The notes beneath the pieces were generated by a model, which had not been told where the DNA came from, searched no databases, and was given only the letters and a program-made list of their open reading frames with translations. Below are positions 12,078 through 27,000 of a DNA stretch of 64,000 nucleotides, in pieces; the stretch's first letter is position 1, and every line of letters starts with the position of its first letter. The DNA comes from Antedon bifida (taxonomy: Eukaryota; Echinodermata; Crinoidea; Comatulida; Antedonidae). Where the stretch lies: the NCBI GenBank assembly GCA_963402885.1, contig OY727094.1:30754501-30818500 (forward strand), written 5' to 3'. A program made the position numbers and the translations under genes.

Positions 12078-15000
12078 CTAGCTAAACAACTTTGTAAAAC
12101 ATGTATGGCAATAAGGCTTATCATTCTGCTCCTTGAAGGTGCCTTTGTTGAGTTGTTTCAGGCAGTATGCGCAAGAAAAGTGCTCCGGGTGAAACTTCTT
12201 GCCCATGGCTGTGATGCATCTCCCAGTGACCGGCATTCTGCAGCCGGCGCAGAGGGATCCGCGTACGGCGTGGTAATGTGTCTCGCAGTACGGAATACCA
12301 TCGTGATCAAAGAAACTACCACCATTGAAAGGCATACGACATTCCTGTTAGAAAAAAAAATAAAATTACGTATGCTATTATTAGTATTAGCAAGACTGTT
12401 GAGAAGAAAACAATTTTTAGTATGTCAGTATTAGTATGAACAAGATTTTTGCATTACACTCCTGTATACATTAATTCTGAACATATGTTAATGAACTTTT
12501 AGGAGCTCATTGAAGTAAGCCTCAGAAATATGTGGTAAGGTGGTCAGTTCATTCTCTCTTATCTATCCTACCCAAGTCTTTCTGCCTGTGGCGTAACGCA
12601 CAGGGCAAAGGGGCCTGGGTTTAGCACTCCTAAGGGCCCTCCAACACTGGGTAGATGCATTGACGATACTCATGCTCTGGGATCCTTTGAGCTCTGGGGC
12701 CCCTGGGTTTAGCCAGTGAGCGCTCATAGCAGTTACGCCACTGCTGATAGCCAAGTGTTCCAACTTGGTTACTGCAATTGTTTCATACTACCATGCCAAA
12801 TATAATTCCTTGTTTTTAAAAATGCCCATCTGGCATTTTCATATATAAAAGTGATCTTACCCCACACACAAAACATTCAGGATGCCACTGAGTGTTCAAT
12901 GCAGTCATGTAATTTTCCATGATTGCACGGTGACAACCACCGCATTTAGGTGCAAACATATCAAAGTAATCTTCTCTGCAATACGCTTTGCCGTTCTTCT
13001 CGTGGAAGCCGTCTTCTCCAAATGCACGACCACACTGAGCGCAAAAGAAATGTTCTGGGTGCCATGTTTTGTCTAACGCTGTAACACATTTCTACAAATT
13101 AATAACATATGTTGAGAAATTTATTGCAAGAATATAGACATAATCACTACAGTTAATGCAACGTAAGAAAATGCCCTTCCAATAATTGTGTTTGTCACCA
13201 CTTGTGTGAAATCAAACCTGCTTTGCTGCTCGTCAACGTTAGTTGCCATAGAGCTGGTTCACCCCGCATCTTGGCTACACGCTGTACTTAATTTTCCAGT
13301 GTTCTTGCATTGTGTGGTTGTATGAAATCAAACTGATTTAATTTAACCATGCTTTTGCCTTACAAACTAAAATGGGAACATTAATATTATAAGATAACTT
13401 ACATCAAGAATCGGCCCGTTACAGTAACCACATCTTGGCGAAAATAGATTATGATAATCCCGCTCACAGAAAGCTGCTCCCTCTCGTTCAAAGAAGTTGC
13501 AAGAGCCTAATTCCTGATGGCAGTGACTGCAGGTGAAGTGTTCTGGATGGAAAGTCTTGCCAAGAGCTGTCACAACCTGTATTGGAAGGTTCACAGAAAT
13601 GCTAACTCAACGTTTTTGTACATATATTGTTTGATGCAGTAGGTTGTTAACTTGGTTAATGTTTATAATTTTTAATAATGTTTTTGTGGGTATGTATATG
13701 AAAAATAGAAAGAAACATGGCAATAGTAAGCACATAAATATAATATTTCTGTTTAAATACTGTAGTTTAATTAAAAAGGTGTACGTGCATATACTAAAAA
13801 ATAAATACATCAATCGAAAGGTTAAAGACAGACCATCAGGCCACCGAAAGTGATTATGGAAGCGATTAGCGAACATAATGTCTTACCCAAGACGAATGTC
13901 ATAATAAATGATTAATAAAAACAACTGTAAAAAATGAACGCTTACTTGTCCAACAATCGGCTTGTTGCAAGCAGCACAGTGACCTTTAGCTACCGTGTTG
14001 ACCCCTTGACGACTCATGTCCGAGTCTAGATGACGAAGCATGGAGTCTAGCTGATTGCTGGAGTTGTGTTCAGCTGGTACTGGCTGTGATATTGGTGCTG
14101 TTCTGATGGGGTCGTTAGGTACTGTTTCAACAGGTGATATATGATTCATCTATGAGAACAAAAATACATTGGTAGGCTTAAAACTCAATCTCAAAATAAT
14201 TGACATGCATTGTCTTGAATACTCAGAATATTTATATCTGACAAATCTGTCTTCAGATTTTTTTGTCAAATTTTAATTATAATGCATGTTCAACAAGAAT
14301 GAAACTTGACAAATTAAATTAACCCTCCAAAAATTTGACTTCACACAAAACTCTGCTAAGTAGTGGAGCTGTAGCTTGGTGGTGAGCATCTAAAGCTCTG
14401 TCTACACTATCAAACATTATCAAACTAGTTTTACCAAAAACTATGTGATGTGCCCAAATATGGTGGTGATATGCCCAAATATGGTAGTGATAGTGATCAT
14501 CAAGTTCATATATGGGCACATCACATTTTGTCATCACTAAAAAGTTTGATAGTGTAGGTCCAGGGTTCAATCCAAGGTCCAGTGTTCAATCTTGACCTAG
14601 TATCTAATGACCTTTTCACCACCCTCCCCAAGCCTCAAATGAGATGTTTATAAGCACAATACTCATTTATTATTTGTTTATTTACCTTGAAGTCTGATAA
14701 TGACTCCATCAGGTCATCCAGCTCCTTAGTAGCTGAAGATGCAGAGCGAGGGGGTGGTGAGCTGATGTTTGGTGGGCTTTTAATCGGTGGTTGCTGTAAA
14801 GGGGCAGGTGGGTTCTGAGTGTAGCTAGGAGCATGTTGACCGTAGCTTGTAGTCTGTGTTACTGTTACTGTTTTGCCGCCTTGGAATGGCTGGGACCTTT
14901 GTCCACTAGAAAAGTGAAAAGAAAAACTGTTATGAATCTATTTTGTAAAAATAACTATATATAATGGGACCTGACTATTGCTTGATTCTACAACCTCTTG

Positions 15001-18000
15001 AGCATCACCATCAAACTACATAGGCTTGTACAGAAACATTATTAAATTCAGGTATATTTACTCATTCCTATAAAACCATACAAACAAAAACAGCCAAATG
15101 CTGACAAATTCTGTACACAATTTATATATATTATTTCTGTACATTGTTAATTTTTTGTCGAACATAAAAAGTAAAATAGCCCTGAATAGAAAAATACCTG
15201 ACACAAAATAATATATTATGTATATAATTGGCACGCACTCTTGTAAAAAATTTTCAATGCCCCGATAAAAACATTTTGAATCCTACAAAAAACTTACATA
15301 CAAGTCTAAAATACAAAACAACAAACTGTAGACCTACATGTTTCAGGTTTCACAAAATTAAAATTAAAAGAGGAACTAAAACCACACAGCCCAGATCGTC
15401 CTTACGCTTGTCTATGAAGTCTAAATCACCAAGCCTAACAAAACCAACTTACATCGTCATATACACGCCATCAAAATGACACTCCTCGTACTCAGGGTAG
15501 CGGCCCTTCACAGCTGAAAACATCTTGGTCGCAGTGACTGGTACACAGTCAAAGGAAATGTTCACAGCTTTACACTGGGAGGCTAAACAATTATTTATAC
15601 CTGGCACAATGCCATCCAACTTTTTTTTTTTGTATTTTGTAGGAAAGTAACATTTTAGTGCCTGATAGCAACACATAGCTAGGGCGCTGAGTAATTGAGT
15701 CTGTTGAGAAACTGGACTAAAGGTCAGACTGTCTCTAAGGACAAGGTCAATTAAAACTATTATTTATTATCTATCTATTTTTAAAAATAGCAAATCTGAA
15801 TAGAAGAACAATAGTGACATTTTTTATCTGCCAAATACAAATTAATTATATCAAAATTTATGATAAATACAGGGCTATATAGTTTAAGGTTGATGCCAGA
15901 TAGTTGTTCAGATCCTCACACAATATAATTTAGATTAATAGATAGTGGCTCTATAAAGCTATTAAACTCTGTGGAAGGCCTTACTAGGCTGGGTAGGTTA
16001 CATTTAAGTTGAATGTTCCTACTGCCTCAGTACAACTACATTCATGCAATACTGTATAGCTCTCTCTAAATTTTTAAAAGACAAGACAGACAAGTCAGAG
16101 TTGAGGACTGTTAAAATTACCTAGCCTAGTACAGATTTGCATAAAAAAAGCCGACTTCCTTCCGTCATGAATCAATGTCATAGTTAGCGAAACACGTCAT
16201 GAGCGCTAATTTGGGGTAATTAAGGAAATAGTTTGGGGAGGAAAAGGGATTTGTAAAACAAGCTGGAAAACAAGGTCAACAAGTCAGTCTACCGTCATGG
16301 TTACTGAATATAAAGCTCTGTCTCCTCTACCAAACTAGTGTAATGTGCCCAAATATGGTAGTGATATGATATCATCGTGTCCATATATGGGCACATCACA
16401 TTTTTTGTCACATAAAGTTTTAGAGATCTTGCCATACTCTCCTTCTCAACAGCTGCTGGGAGTGGAGACGAAGCCAACTCCCTACATCCCACTCCCCTCC
16501 TCCACGCTTCTTGTTGTTATCTGACCACTAAAAGGCTTATGTTTGACTACCAATTGTGATGATGTTTCAAAACATAAATTAATGATGGTGGTTTGTAGGC
16601 AGGCTCCCACTTGAGGGCATAGTTCATGGACTATACCATTTGTGGAGAGGGGGATTCAATGAAAACTTCTACTTTTCAAATTTTATTTCTCACTCTTCGA
16701 GGAGAAAGGATATTGTTGTTTTATCAAGGTAAGCTAGGCACATAATAAACTCATAAATCTAATATCTAATTTATAAAAGCAAAAAAAAAACTACTATACT
16801 TTTATTGATTATGAAATTGGCAGTTTATGAGTTGTGCTTACAGTAAACTTGAATTCATAACCAAACTTCAACTAAGGTCATAACCTCAAAGTATAAAGTC
16901 TATTGCCTATCCAAGTCATATTAGTTCACCACAAGCACCAAGTGGGGGCAACCAAACACAAATTAGAGCTGCAGTCTATGTTGATTTAATCGGGAGCAAG
17001 GTAAACAAACACAACCCCTCACAAAACCATTTGTAGTACAATGACTTACTTTGTTCTAGGTGAATCTACTTCTGTGAAAGAGCTATCAACATCAGGGCGG
17101 GATGGCTTTTTAGGTTTAGGCGCAGTCTGTGGTGGTGGCGCTTTAGTCACAACTGGTTTAGCTGCAAAGAAAAACAGTTATTATGTCTTGAATGTTTCAA
17201 TATCAGGGGCCTGCAAATGTATTAAGAAACATACTGTATCAGGGCCCCTCAACTGTATTAAATACAGTAGTATCCAGGCCCAGCAACTGTAATGAAACTT
17301 CCAATATACAAATTATGTATAAAAAATACTTTAAATGATGAAGTAATCTGGTTTAAGGTAGAATTCTTTATTTTACTTTATTAGTTGTTTGTACAGTAAA
17401 GTTTGTTTTTGATGAGCCTTATCAATAGACTATCAATATATTATCAATAATAATGATTTTATTGCCTGTATTAAAGTTCATACCTTCCTTTCATCTAAAC
17501 TTTGACTTGGGAATGAACTAAACACTCTATTGTTAGATATTTTTGTTTTCATACAGTATTTCATACTCTACAGAATTAAGTTCAGAATTAAAGATAAAAT
17601 CTTTTAATTAGTTCTGTTTGGTTTCCAGGAGTTTTTTTAGCCCAATGATGAGTAGGGTTTCTGTTAGAATTACCTGCTTCTTAAAATTCTACCATAATAA
17701 TAATTACTTTATAGTTTCAAAGCTTACCCGATACGTTTTGTGCAGCAGCTAAATCCTCCAGTAAACTGTCTAATTCAGACAGATTGCTTAGGGCTGTCAT
17801 GTTGTTACCTGGCTGGTAGGTACTATTGGCAAAGTTGTTCACTGCTTCTCCCTTATAGGCTGGTTTTGGGGGAGGGGCGTTGGAATGTTGAGTCTTGAAG
17901 TCCAACTCGATCTCGCTGTATAAGGGTGATGGTTGGCTGAAGTGTTGAGGATTGGAGTTGCTGTGGTTCGTTGGAATGTCCTGATGCTAATTATAAAATT

Positions 18001-21000
18001 AAAGAAAACAATTTAATGTTAATGTGTTTTTCTGTGAATAGCACAATTTCGTCAGGAAAAGAATTCTAAGAATGGCAATGGGTCATCTATAGTACAGTAC
18101 ATCAGCACTGGAAATGGCATTTCAATTCAATTTTCAACCAACAGAGACACTGATTGGTTTGCTCTTGGTAGTAGAAAGAGTGCAAGGTAGGCAGCATGTT
18201 GGTAAGATAAAAGTTCTTTGAAATACCCCTTTACAATAATTAACTAATCCACCAACCACATGAACAAGCTCTAATGCAGGGGCAGATTCAAGGGGGTCCA
18301 GATGGCCCACACACACCCCCCACCCCTAAAAGTCGCAAATTGTAATGCAAAAGATAGGATATCACATTTAGCTCAGCCCTTCATTTCACCATTTTAGGCC
18401 CTGGTGGGGCCTCCCTATTTCAAAATGCTGGATCCGTCACTATAATGTACACTACCGTCATCATAGCATTTAATTGAGATCTAGTGAAGGCATGAAATAG
18501 ACAAACATTTTGTATTTCATACCTGAGGTTTTCTGGGTGGCTGTTGATTACCGTTTGGAATTTCTGAGTACAAGGGGGAAACAGGGCTTGGTGGAACAGG
18601 GGTGGTTTGCACTGTTGATAGGCGTCCTCCTGAACTCAACTGAGTTGAAGTGTTCTGGAGCTCTTCTAGTAATTTATCTGTAATGACAACAATTCAGTAA
18701 AAAAAAAGTTTTATTCTTGCTCTTCTATGGGGGTGTTTATTCTTTACATATTATTATTAATAATGTTATACTCTCTTCGGGGAGAGAGAAAGGGCGACTA
18801 CAAAGAGGGTTATATTGTTGGTTTATCAACAGTAGGTAAAGTAAGCTAGGCATGAAATAGTCTTATAATAGTTTGTTCATCCATGGAGGTATACAATTTT
18901 ATACCTGTACTTCCATAATTTACCTAACAAACATGAACAAACTATAAGAAGCAAGTTTTTCTGTAGTTAACAACTTCCCTAATAGCTTTAGTATTCCAGA
19001 TTATATGGAATACCAGTATTCCCATTAAAACCACTATCAAAACAATAGTTAGGATAATTTTACATAGGAAGAGATGTTTATGTGTACTTAATATCCTCAG
19101 TAGGTGAAGCATGTAGAAGGACATACTGTAAACCACTTTGTGCTAAAAAAAAATGAAGACTAGCACATAACTGTTACAAAAATATCCATATAAACGTACA
19201 GTAATGCCCTTGTGTTTTTAAAGGTACAAGTATGTGCTGCAACACATTTGCCTCGCCCTTCTAATTACATTAAGAGTATGTGTCTGCTGGAATGTTCCTG
19301 CTGGGTATGTGGGAGTTTTAACAGGGACAAAAGAATGTAATATAACATTATGTGTAAAACATAAAAGTGTATACATAGAATACATGTACTGTACAGTAAG
19401 GTATGTACTTAAACCAAGTATGTGACTACTGTAGGTCTTACAATATACTACAGTATGTCTTATACCATGGACACCTATAAATTAGGTCGATGCTTATACT
19501 ATGTATTAGGTCTCATATGTCGATTATGTCTTATATTACAGTACTGTACTATGTGCAGTATGTACTGTATTATACTTCGTCTTTATACCTTATTATGTCT
19601 AACTCTTATTATACTGTGTAAGCACTACTACTGTACACATAGAATACTGAACCTCAGATTTAGTTGTATTTTGTTGCTTAAAAAACCAAGGAAATAACAA
19701 AATGTTGATGTTTATATTTACCAGACTAGAGCAACATTGTGTTATGAATAATTTCCCCAGTGTGAAATTGATGAGTCATTCGTAAAGTACTTATAAAATT
19801 GATGGATATTTTAATCAGGAATCAGATCATATTATTCCTCACATCATTTATTTATTAAGCTACTTGGTTCATTTGCATTTATAACAGATGCATGTATTAT
19901 TACCAGTTAATGAAACATTTACAAGCATTTACTGAAGTGAATAATGAGTTTTGCAGACACAAAAACATGGATGATAATTTTTAAGACAGTTTTAAAATTG
20001 ACAGAACCAGTCCATGGAAAACTGTTTAAACAACAACAGTACAAAACACTATCTCTGGAATATTACTTCTCTTTGGATAAATACAGTGTGACTGTATATC
20101 CCCTGGAACATTCCCCAGGATAACTACCGTATATCCTCAGGTATAATCCCACTGCAGGTCTAATCCCACCACATACTTTATGTCTGATGTCATAAACAGG
20201 CATATCCCCAGGTATAGTCCCAGTATTGACTTTTGGTCTGAATGTAAGTGTAATCCTCTCTCTGTAAAGTCTAGTCAGTTCACATGAGTTTTTACAAGAA
20301 TTTTTTTACCTGAACCAGGGTTTCCTCAGGTATAGTCCGAAATCCCCCAAAGTCAGCCCATTTTTCTGGGGGGGGGGGGGGGGGGTATATAGTTGGAGGG
20401 GGTAGGAGGATGACAGTACTTGAATTTCAAGGTACAGAGGATAATTTGTCAATGGGATATGCAATTGTCTTTAGAATTGTATAGTATCAGTAGCACTCCA
20501 AACACATACAGTAAAATGCTTCATCGCCAAGTAGCAACAAACACACAAACCTTTCAAAAACAGTAAAACCATTTTTTTCATAATAAATATGAAAGAGGCA
20601 TTCCGCACAAAAAAAAAAAGAAATGTTCAATTACAGTACAATTGTTATTCTGTCAATTCAAACTTTATATAGTGTCCTTGACAAACTGATGAGAATGGCA
20701 TTGACCCTGGCATTGAATTAAGTTGAAGCATTTAATAAGTATTAATTCATATCTTTCCTAATCAACTTGTGATGTCAACATGCATATTTTGAAGGCTTTG
20801 TTTAATTAAAGAAATATATTCATGCCTCATTTATTAATTAACATACAGTAGGTTTGTTTCTATTTATTTAAATTTATAACAACATTTTTAGATATAGATT
20901 AAGGTTTTATTGAACATACATTGTTTTCATTCTCCTAAACACAATACTGTAGGACCCACCCTAAGAATCTCCCTTGCTTAAAAACTTTCCACTTTTTTCT

Positions 21001-24000
21001 CATTGCCATGATGCCATATCGACTGATGATACTATTTTACAGACAAACATACATAGAAAAATAAAGTTTGGTGTTTGGTAACTAACACAGTGATATGCTT
21101 TACACAGTATAACCGAAAAAAATAAAAAAACACCCATTGATTATATATCTTATATCACACTGAAACCCTACTGTAAACTTGAAACTAATAAACTAAATCA
21201 CTTGAAGGTACTATACAATACTGTACACCTACTTTCCCTACAAAACAAAACACTCTATGATTACATAATATAAAAATGAAGTTTTATATTACCTAATAAA
21301 ATAATTTAAAACGGAAAGATGACATACCTGATGAAAATGAAAGGTGATATGAGAAGATCGAAAACAAATTCCCAAAACAGAAACAGGAAATAAAACCTAA
21401 CTTTAAATGTTAAAGGTCCTCTTGTTTAAAACCCTCAAACAACATAAACACTAGCACAATATACTGTCAAAACTAAATAGCTTGTTTCAATCCTTAAAAT
21501 AATATACCACGTCCTCCTATTTCCAAAACTGACAGAGACCAAACAGAACGTTAAGCGCTTGATACCGAGAGAACTCCCCTCCGTTTCCACACCTCACTGA
21601 ATCATCAACATCCTCCTCAACACATCATGAAATGCGACACCATCATTAGAACGTAATTTGTAGGAATATTTACCTGTTTTCCGGCTAAAGAGGGCTTGAT
21701 ATACTGCTGGGAAGCACCTTGTGAGGATCTGATCTGAGATGGCCTTATTTGTGCAATAGGGCTACCTCTTTACTTGGTATGCAGTGAGCATACATACCAA
21801 GACACTGACCCAAATCTGGCATCTTCCATTCTTAATAGGGGTGTTTAAATACAAATGTTTTCTTAAATAATAAAATTAAACACTGTTTTAAATTGATCCC
21901 AGACTGTGATTATATCTCAAAACTAATAGATACTTAGTTAAGTTTTTTATAACATCTTAATAACTTTCTATAATATAGTATATTCTATACAAAGTATAGT
22001 AGGCCTACTGTAGTTTATTACATTCGTTAACATTTATGGTCAATAAAAACAGTACAGTATTTATAGTAGTAGGATCTGTATTAATAATAAATGCTATTAT
22101 TGAAATAATTTTGATAGCATATCAATTATCATTTTACTGAAATTATGTTCAGGTGAGTGGCGGTGTAAAATGGTAGCTTCTCATGAATAGGGCGTTGACC
22201 CAATAAAGACCATACATAGCAACACATGTTACGAACTATGCATTCATTAGGCGGAAGTATGGGTATTGGTAATACCCCAGGAAGTATTAATAACACCTAA
22301 TAAAACTCAACTTAGTCGGAAAATATGTAACATTTTTCAATTTCACCTGTGAAGGGATTTTAACCACAAGATGTGGGATAACATCATCAATGCGTCACTG
22401 TCACTGCGTGGGATGTTGACAGGAAGTAAAAAACACCTGATGAAGGAAGAGGATTGAAATGATCACAAGGGGAAACGTTTTACATCCCTTTAATCACACT
22501 TTCAGGTGTCAAAAAAACATGGTTTCATTAGTAGAATGCGTCAAACAAAATTGTACTGTAAACATTTGTTTTGGTTTTTTTTATTCAATATTTTACACCC
22601 AGGTGCCTTACAAGGTGAATCCACCTTAGCTTCAAGGCACCTCAGATAAGGAAATAAAGAAACTAACAGAAACATCAATCAAATCTTCCAGAATTAACAA
22701 GAAATCGTTAAGGCATTTGCACTAGTCGAAAGATCAGATCCAAAAATAAAAATTATTTAAAATTATACATTAAAGAAAAGATCCTCAATAATTGAGTTAG
22801 TGTAGTAGAAAGTAGAAAAACTTTACTGTATCATTTAAATTATAAATGTTATACACAAGATTTTTTTTAAATTGAAAACGTATTTATATTTCGGATTCAA
22901 ATTTCTAAGGTAAACAAAATATGCCAGGTTGTCATACTGATCTAAACAGATATACTACAGACAGTATCCTAAATGTCAACAATTGGCATAGATATCTGAG
23001 AAATTATTCGAAGAATGCATGCCATAATTCAAAATAAACTTGAATCGCAGTGAACGAAAATTAAAGCTGGCGACCTCCATTGGGTTTCTCCGCTTCACTT
23101 CCAAATAAAATTGATCCGTTTTACATTTGACTACTTTAGTATATGTTTGTTTGTATAGTTTGTACATCTGTACCATACATTTAAAATTTAAAAGTTTTAT
23201 CTTCAACATTTACTGTTATACAGTATTCTGTACAGTATATTCAAGGTATATTTTATTTATCTATAGAAATCATACAGGCAGCCAAAATGAGTACAATTTT
23301 ACAAATATAAAAAATTAATGTATATTAAAAATACATTACTTAAATTACTATATTGGATAGTAGAAAATTATAGCGTACTGTATAAAATACTGTAATATAA
23401 TTGTTTTGTTTAAAATATTGTTATTTTCCATATATGCTATTACTGTATTTCTAGATTGACTGGACCCTGTTAGAAATGTATTTAAACTTTATTTACAGTT
23501 AATTTCTCCTGGTATTTTTGTTGCATGCTTGTTCTTTGTTTTTTTTTATGTTTTACCTTTTAGATTATAAAAGGATCCCAAATGGAAATAAGCTAATAAT
23601 AATAATAATAAGCTTTTTGGGCTACTGTATCCTTTTTTTTTTTTTTTTTTTTAATTTATTTAGGTATAGAACACATATACAAAACAGCAGCCATTGGCTG
23701 ATAACGTTTGTTTACAATCAATATACAAATTTAAAGTAAAAGAGGCACAATTATAAACAGTATAAAAAAATAACTATATATCATAAAACACAAAATACCT
23801 GGATCTTTTATATGTATACATTTATTTCTAATGACATTTTTTATGATTTTCCTAATAGATTCAAATCAAACTGCAGAGTAAAGTATAGCTCTCAGTTTCA
23901 TATGGTGTCATCCTTTTTTCAGAACATCAATCAATACATTACTCAGACTAAACAAATGCATATAAACCATTTAGTTTATGTTCAATCAACAAATTAATCA

Positions 24001-27000
24001 TTCTTATCAGTCAATCAGCAAAATGACACTAAATCATTCATAAAAATATTTTGCATACAGTACTATTTAAAAGTAAAATGCATTAATTTACACACAAAAA
24101 TGTTGTTGATGCAAATTATTCTGCAAAACAAAATCACCAATTGATACAGTAAAGTTAGTTACAGTAGTATGTCTCATATTGCATGAAAATCCTAAACAAT
24201 AAACAATTAGTGTGGTGCTATTTAAAAAAACAATTGTGATGATAAATATTAAATTGAATAATTTTCTGTCTTAAAAAGAACACTATTAAGACCGTTTACT
24301 TTTTTTTTGGAACCATCTTAGAAACAATTTCATATAAAATTTGGTGGTTATCATAAAATTGTACCAAATTGAACAAAACAGTACAGTGGTCATACCACTT
24401 TATTACTATATTATAGTACTATTTCTTTCTTTTACTAGAATATTATCAATTTTATTTTATTTAACAATAGGCATACAATGCATTTAAACAGTAAAACCAG
24501 TGGCATCCCTCTGAGAGAATTCGTTTCAGGTTTCAGACCACTGTGTTCGGTAACCATGGTGATGAAACCAGAAGAAGCAATGTGCTGGAAGGTACTTGAC
24601 CCTGGATTGGCTGAGTACCTTGAGGTATATCTCAAGGCACTCCCAACCTGTAGGATGAAGCCTAGCTCTAGGATACAATTTCAACATTCTATCTAGAATA
24701 ACAAGAATTCAGTTGTTGATCGAATGTGAGCTGTATCTAATGAGTTAGGTTTTATGTATCAATTCAGATACTGTAGTTGCCTTTTTGTAACTATACAGTA
24801 GGTCAAAATCTGTATCAGGTTTTATTTGCAAAATGTTGAAAATGAAACTATTCAAAATTGGGGACAATTGCAACTTGCCTCGTTTCTACTAGAAAAGAAA
24901 AAATTGCTTATTAGATCAAGACACAACTTTGCGCTGATTACTAGCTGCATTATGGGAGTATGTTTCCATACGTGTTTGATCCAAAAAAATGACTGGGGTA
25001 ATAATGTTCAGCGCTTAGAGGTTTCACAGCATTAGGCGCTATATAAATCCAGGACATTATTATTGTTATTAAAAGCTTGTACACAGTTTTATACCTCCAT
25101 GTTAAAACCAATATAAAAAACAGAATCATAATTGATGGCATGACATAGGAAACATCAGCTTATGGTACAGTATGTTTATCTCACAGTACTTATCATAGAG
25201 TTCATAAAGTTTATAGTAAACCGCAAAATCTGCATACTCTATGTGATACATTTCATGCCATTTAAGTTTATGACACACATCCAGTTTTATCTATTGCCTC
25301 AGTGTATTCATGTTATATATATAATATAGACTTCTCTATTATAATTTACATACCTACAACTAATAGAGGTGCCCGAGGCACATAAATGCAGCCTTATATC
25401 ATGGAGGTATACCTCCATGCTTATATACACAATTTGAGAAAAAAGTATTTAAATATCTGGTGGTATCTACAGTATTTTACTGTAATTACAGGTACTGCAT
25501 GTTTTTTTAAACCTCACAAAAACTACATATTTACTGTACAGGTTACATACAGTACCTCAGGTTACATTGAATTATTATTTGTACATGTATTTATAAACAA
25601 CCATCCTATCATTTCAGTTTAGACATACACTTGTATGTAAATTGGTCAATTAAAAGGATGAACTGTCAGATACCACATCCGCCCATCACATTCAAGATCA
25701 AATCATTAGTTTTAATGATCAACATCAGCCAACCACTGATGACAAACAGTGCCTGTAATTGGTTTATAGAGAAAGCTTTATTTGTATGTTTGTGAATTTC
25801 TGATGTTAACATTCTACAAATATCCCAGACCCAGATTCCAACATAAGTTCATCAGGCCTATAATTCGTATTTTATTCTTTAATTTGGCATAAAAACGAGA
25901 AACAACAGCAAGACATGAACAGAAACAACCGAGATATGCTAGGATAACCCGTAAAAGTTTTATGATAACTTATTTCCAACGGGCTCCAAAAGATCTGGGT
26001 GACACAGATTCAAAGTTACAGCAAAACCACCTGGAGTAAATATCTAAAAAAAGTATATAAAAAATGTAATAATCGTCAAACTATCTATATTCACTGTTTT
26101 TAGAGTCTCTAAATTAAAATATTTTTTAATTTGCAACTTGAAAATACAACTAGACATGAAACTCGTCACTTTGACGAGTTAGTTATCCGCACCACGACAA
26201 ACGCCACGTGCACGTCATACGTTGGAATATTGCACACAGATAAAGATTATGGCATTATGACAAGAACTGAAGAATATGACATGCTGTTAGTGCTGAATTT
26301 TGTGTCATATAGTATATACATGCAAACAGTATAAGCTGTATACATATTACATACAGTGTAGAATAGGTGAAATTACGGGACCCGCCATTTATTCCAATTT
26401 TTAACATGGCGACGGTATCAAAATGAAACACTTAGATAGCAATTTCAGAAGGAAATTATCTCAGGAACAACATATTAACGTGTAGAAGAAATTTGAATAC
26501 GTAAAATATAGATGCGCACCCTTTTAAATGTGATGAACTATTACGCAAAATATGAAAATACGACTTTTTTTATTCAACTGGCCATATGATGACGTCACAA
26601 CATCCGATTGGCAAAATGTTTACATGAATTCGTATCTACAATCCAATAGCTTCCAGAAAACGTTTTAATCGTGATTATCACATTTTATTCTTACGAGCTA
26701 TTACAGATTAAAATTTACTGTAAAGATGAAATTAATGACCCACGTAATTAAAATTTTTAGGCATGATGACGTCATAAAAATTAAAATATTTTTATCTCAT
26801 GCTAAAGAAAGTTGATTGACCTACACAATATATAAATGTAGGAGAAAAAGGAATACAGATAAGCGCGATGCGCTCCATTGAATGTGATGAGCAATAACGA
26901 AAGAGACAAAAATCCTATATTTTACATTCGTGTGGCCATACGATGACGTCACAATGTTTTTTTAGCCTTATTGATGCATGATCCGATATCTACAACTCAT

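Noticed and set aside
12105-12434. 109-codon plus-strand ORF over the paxillin LIM exon
   Set aside because: Antisense shadow of the LIM3/LIM4 coding exon.
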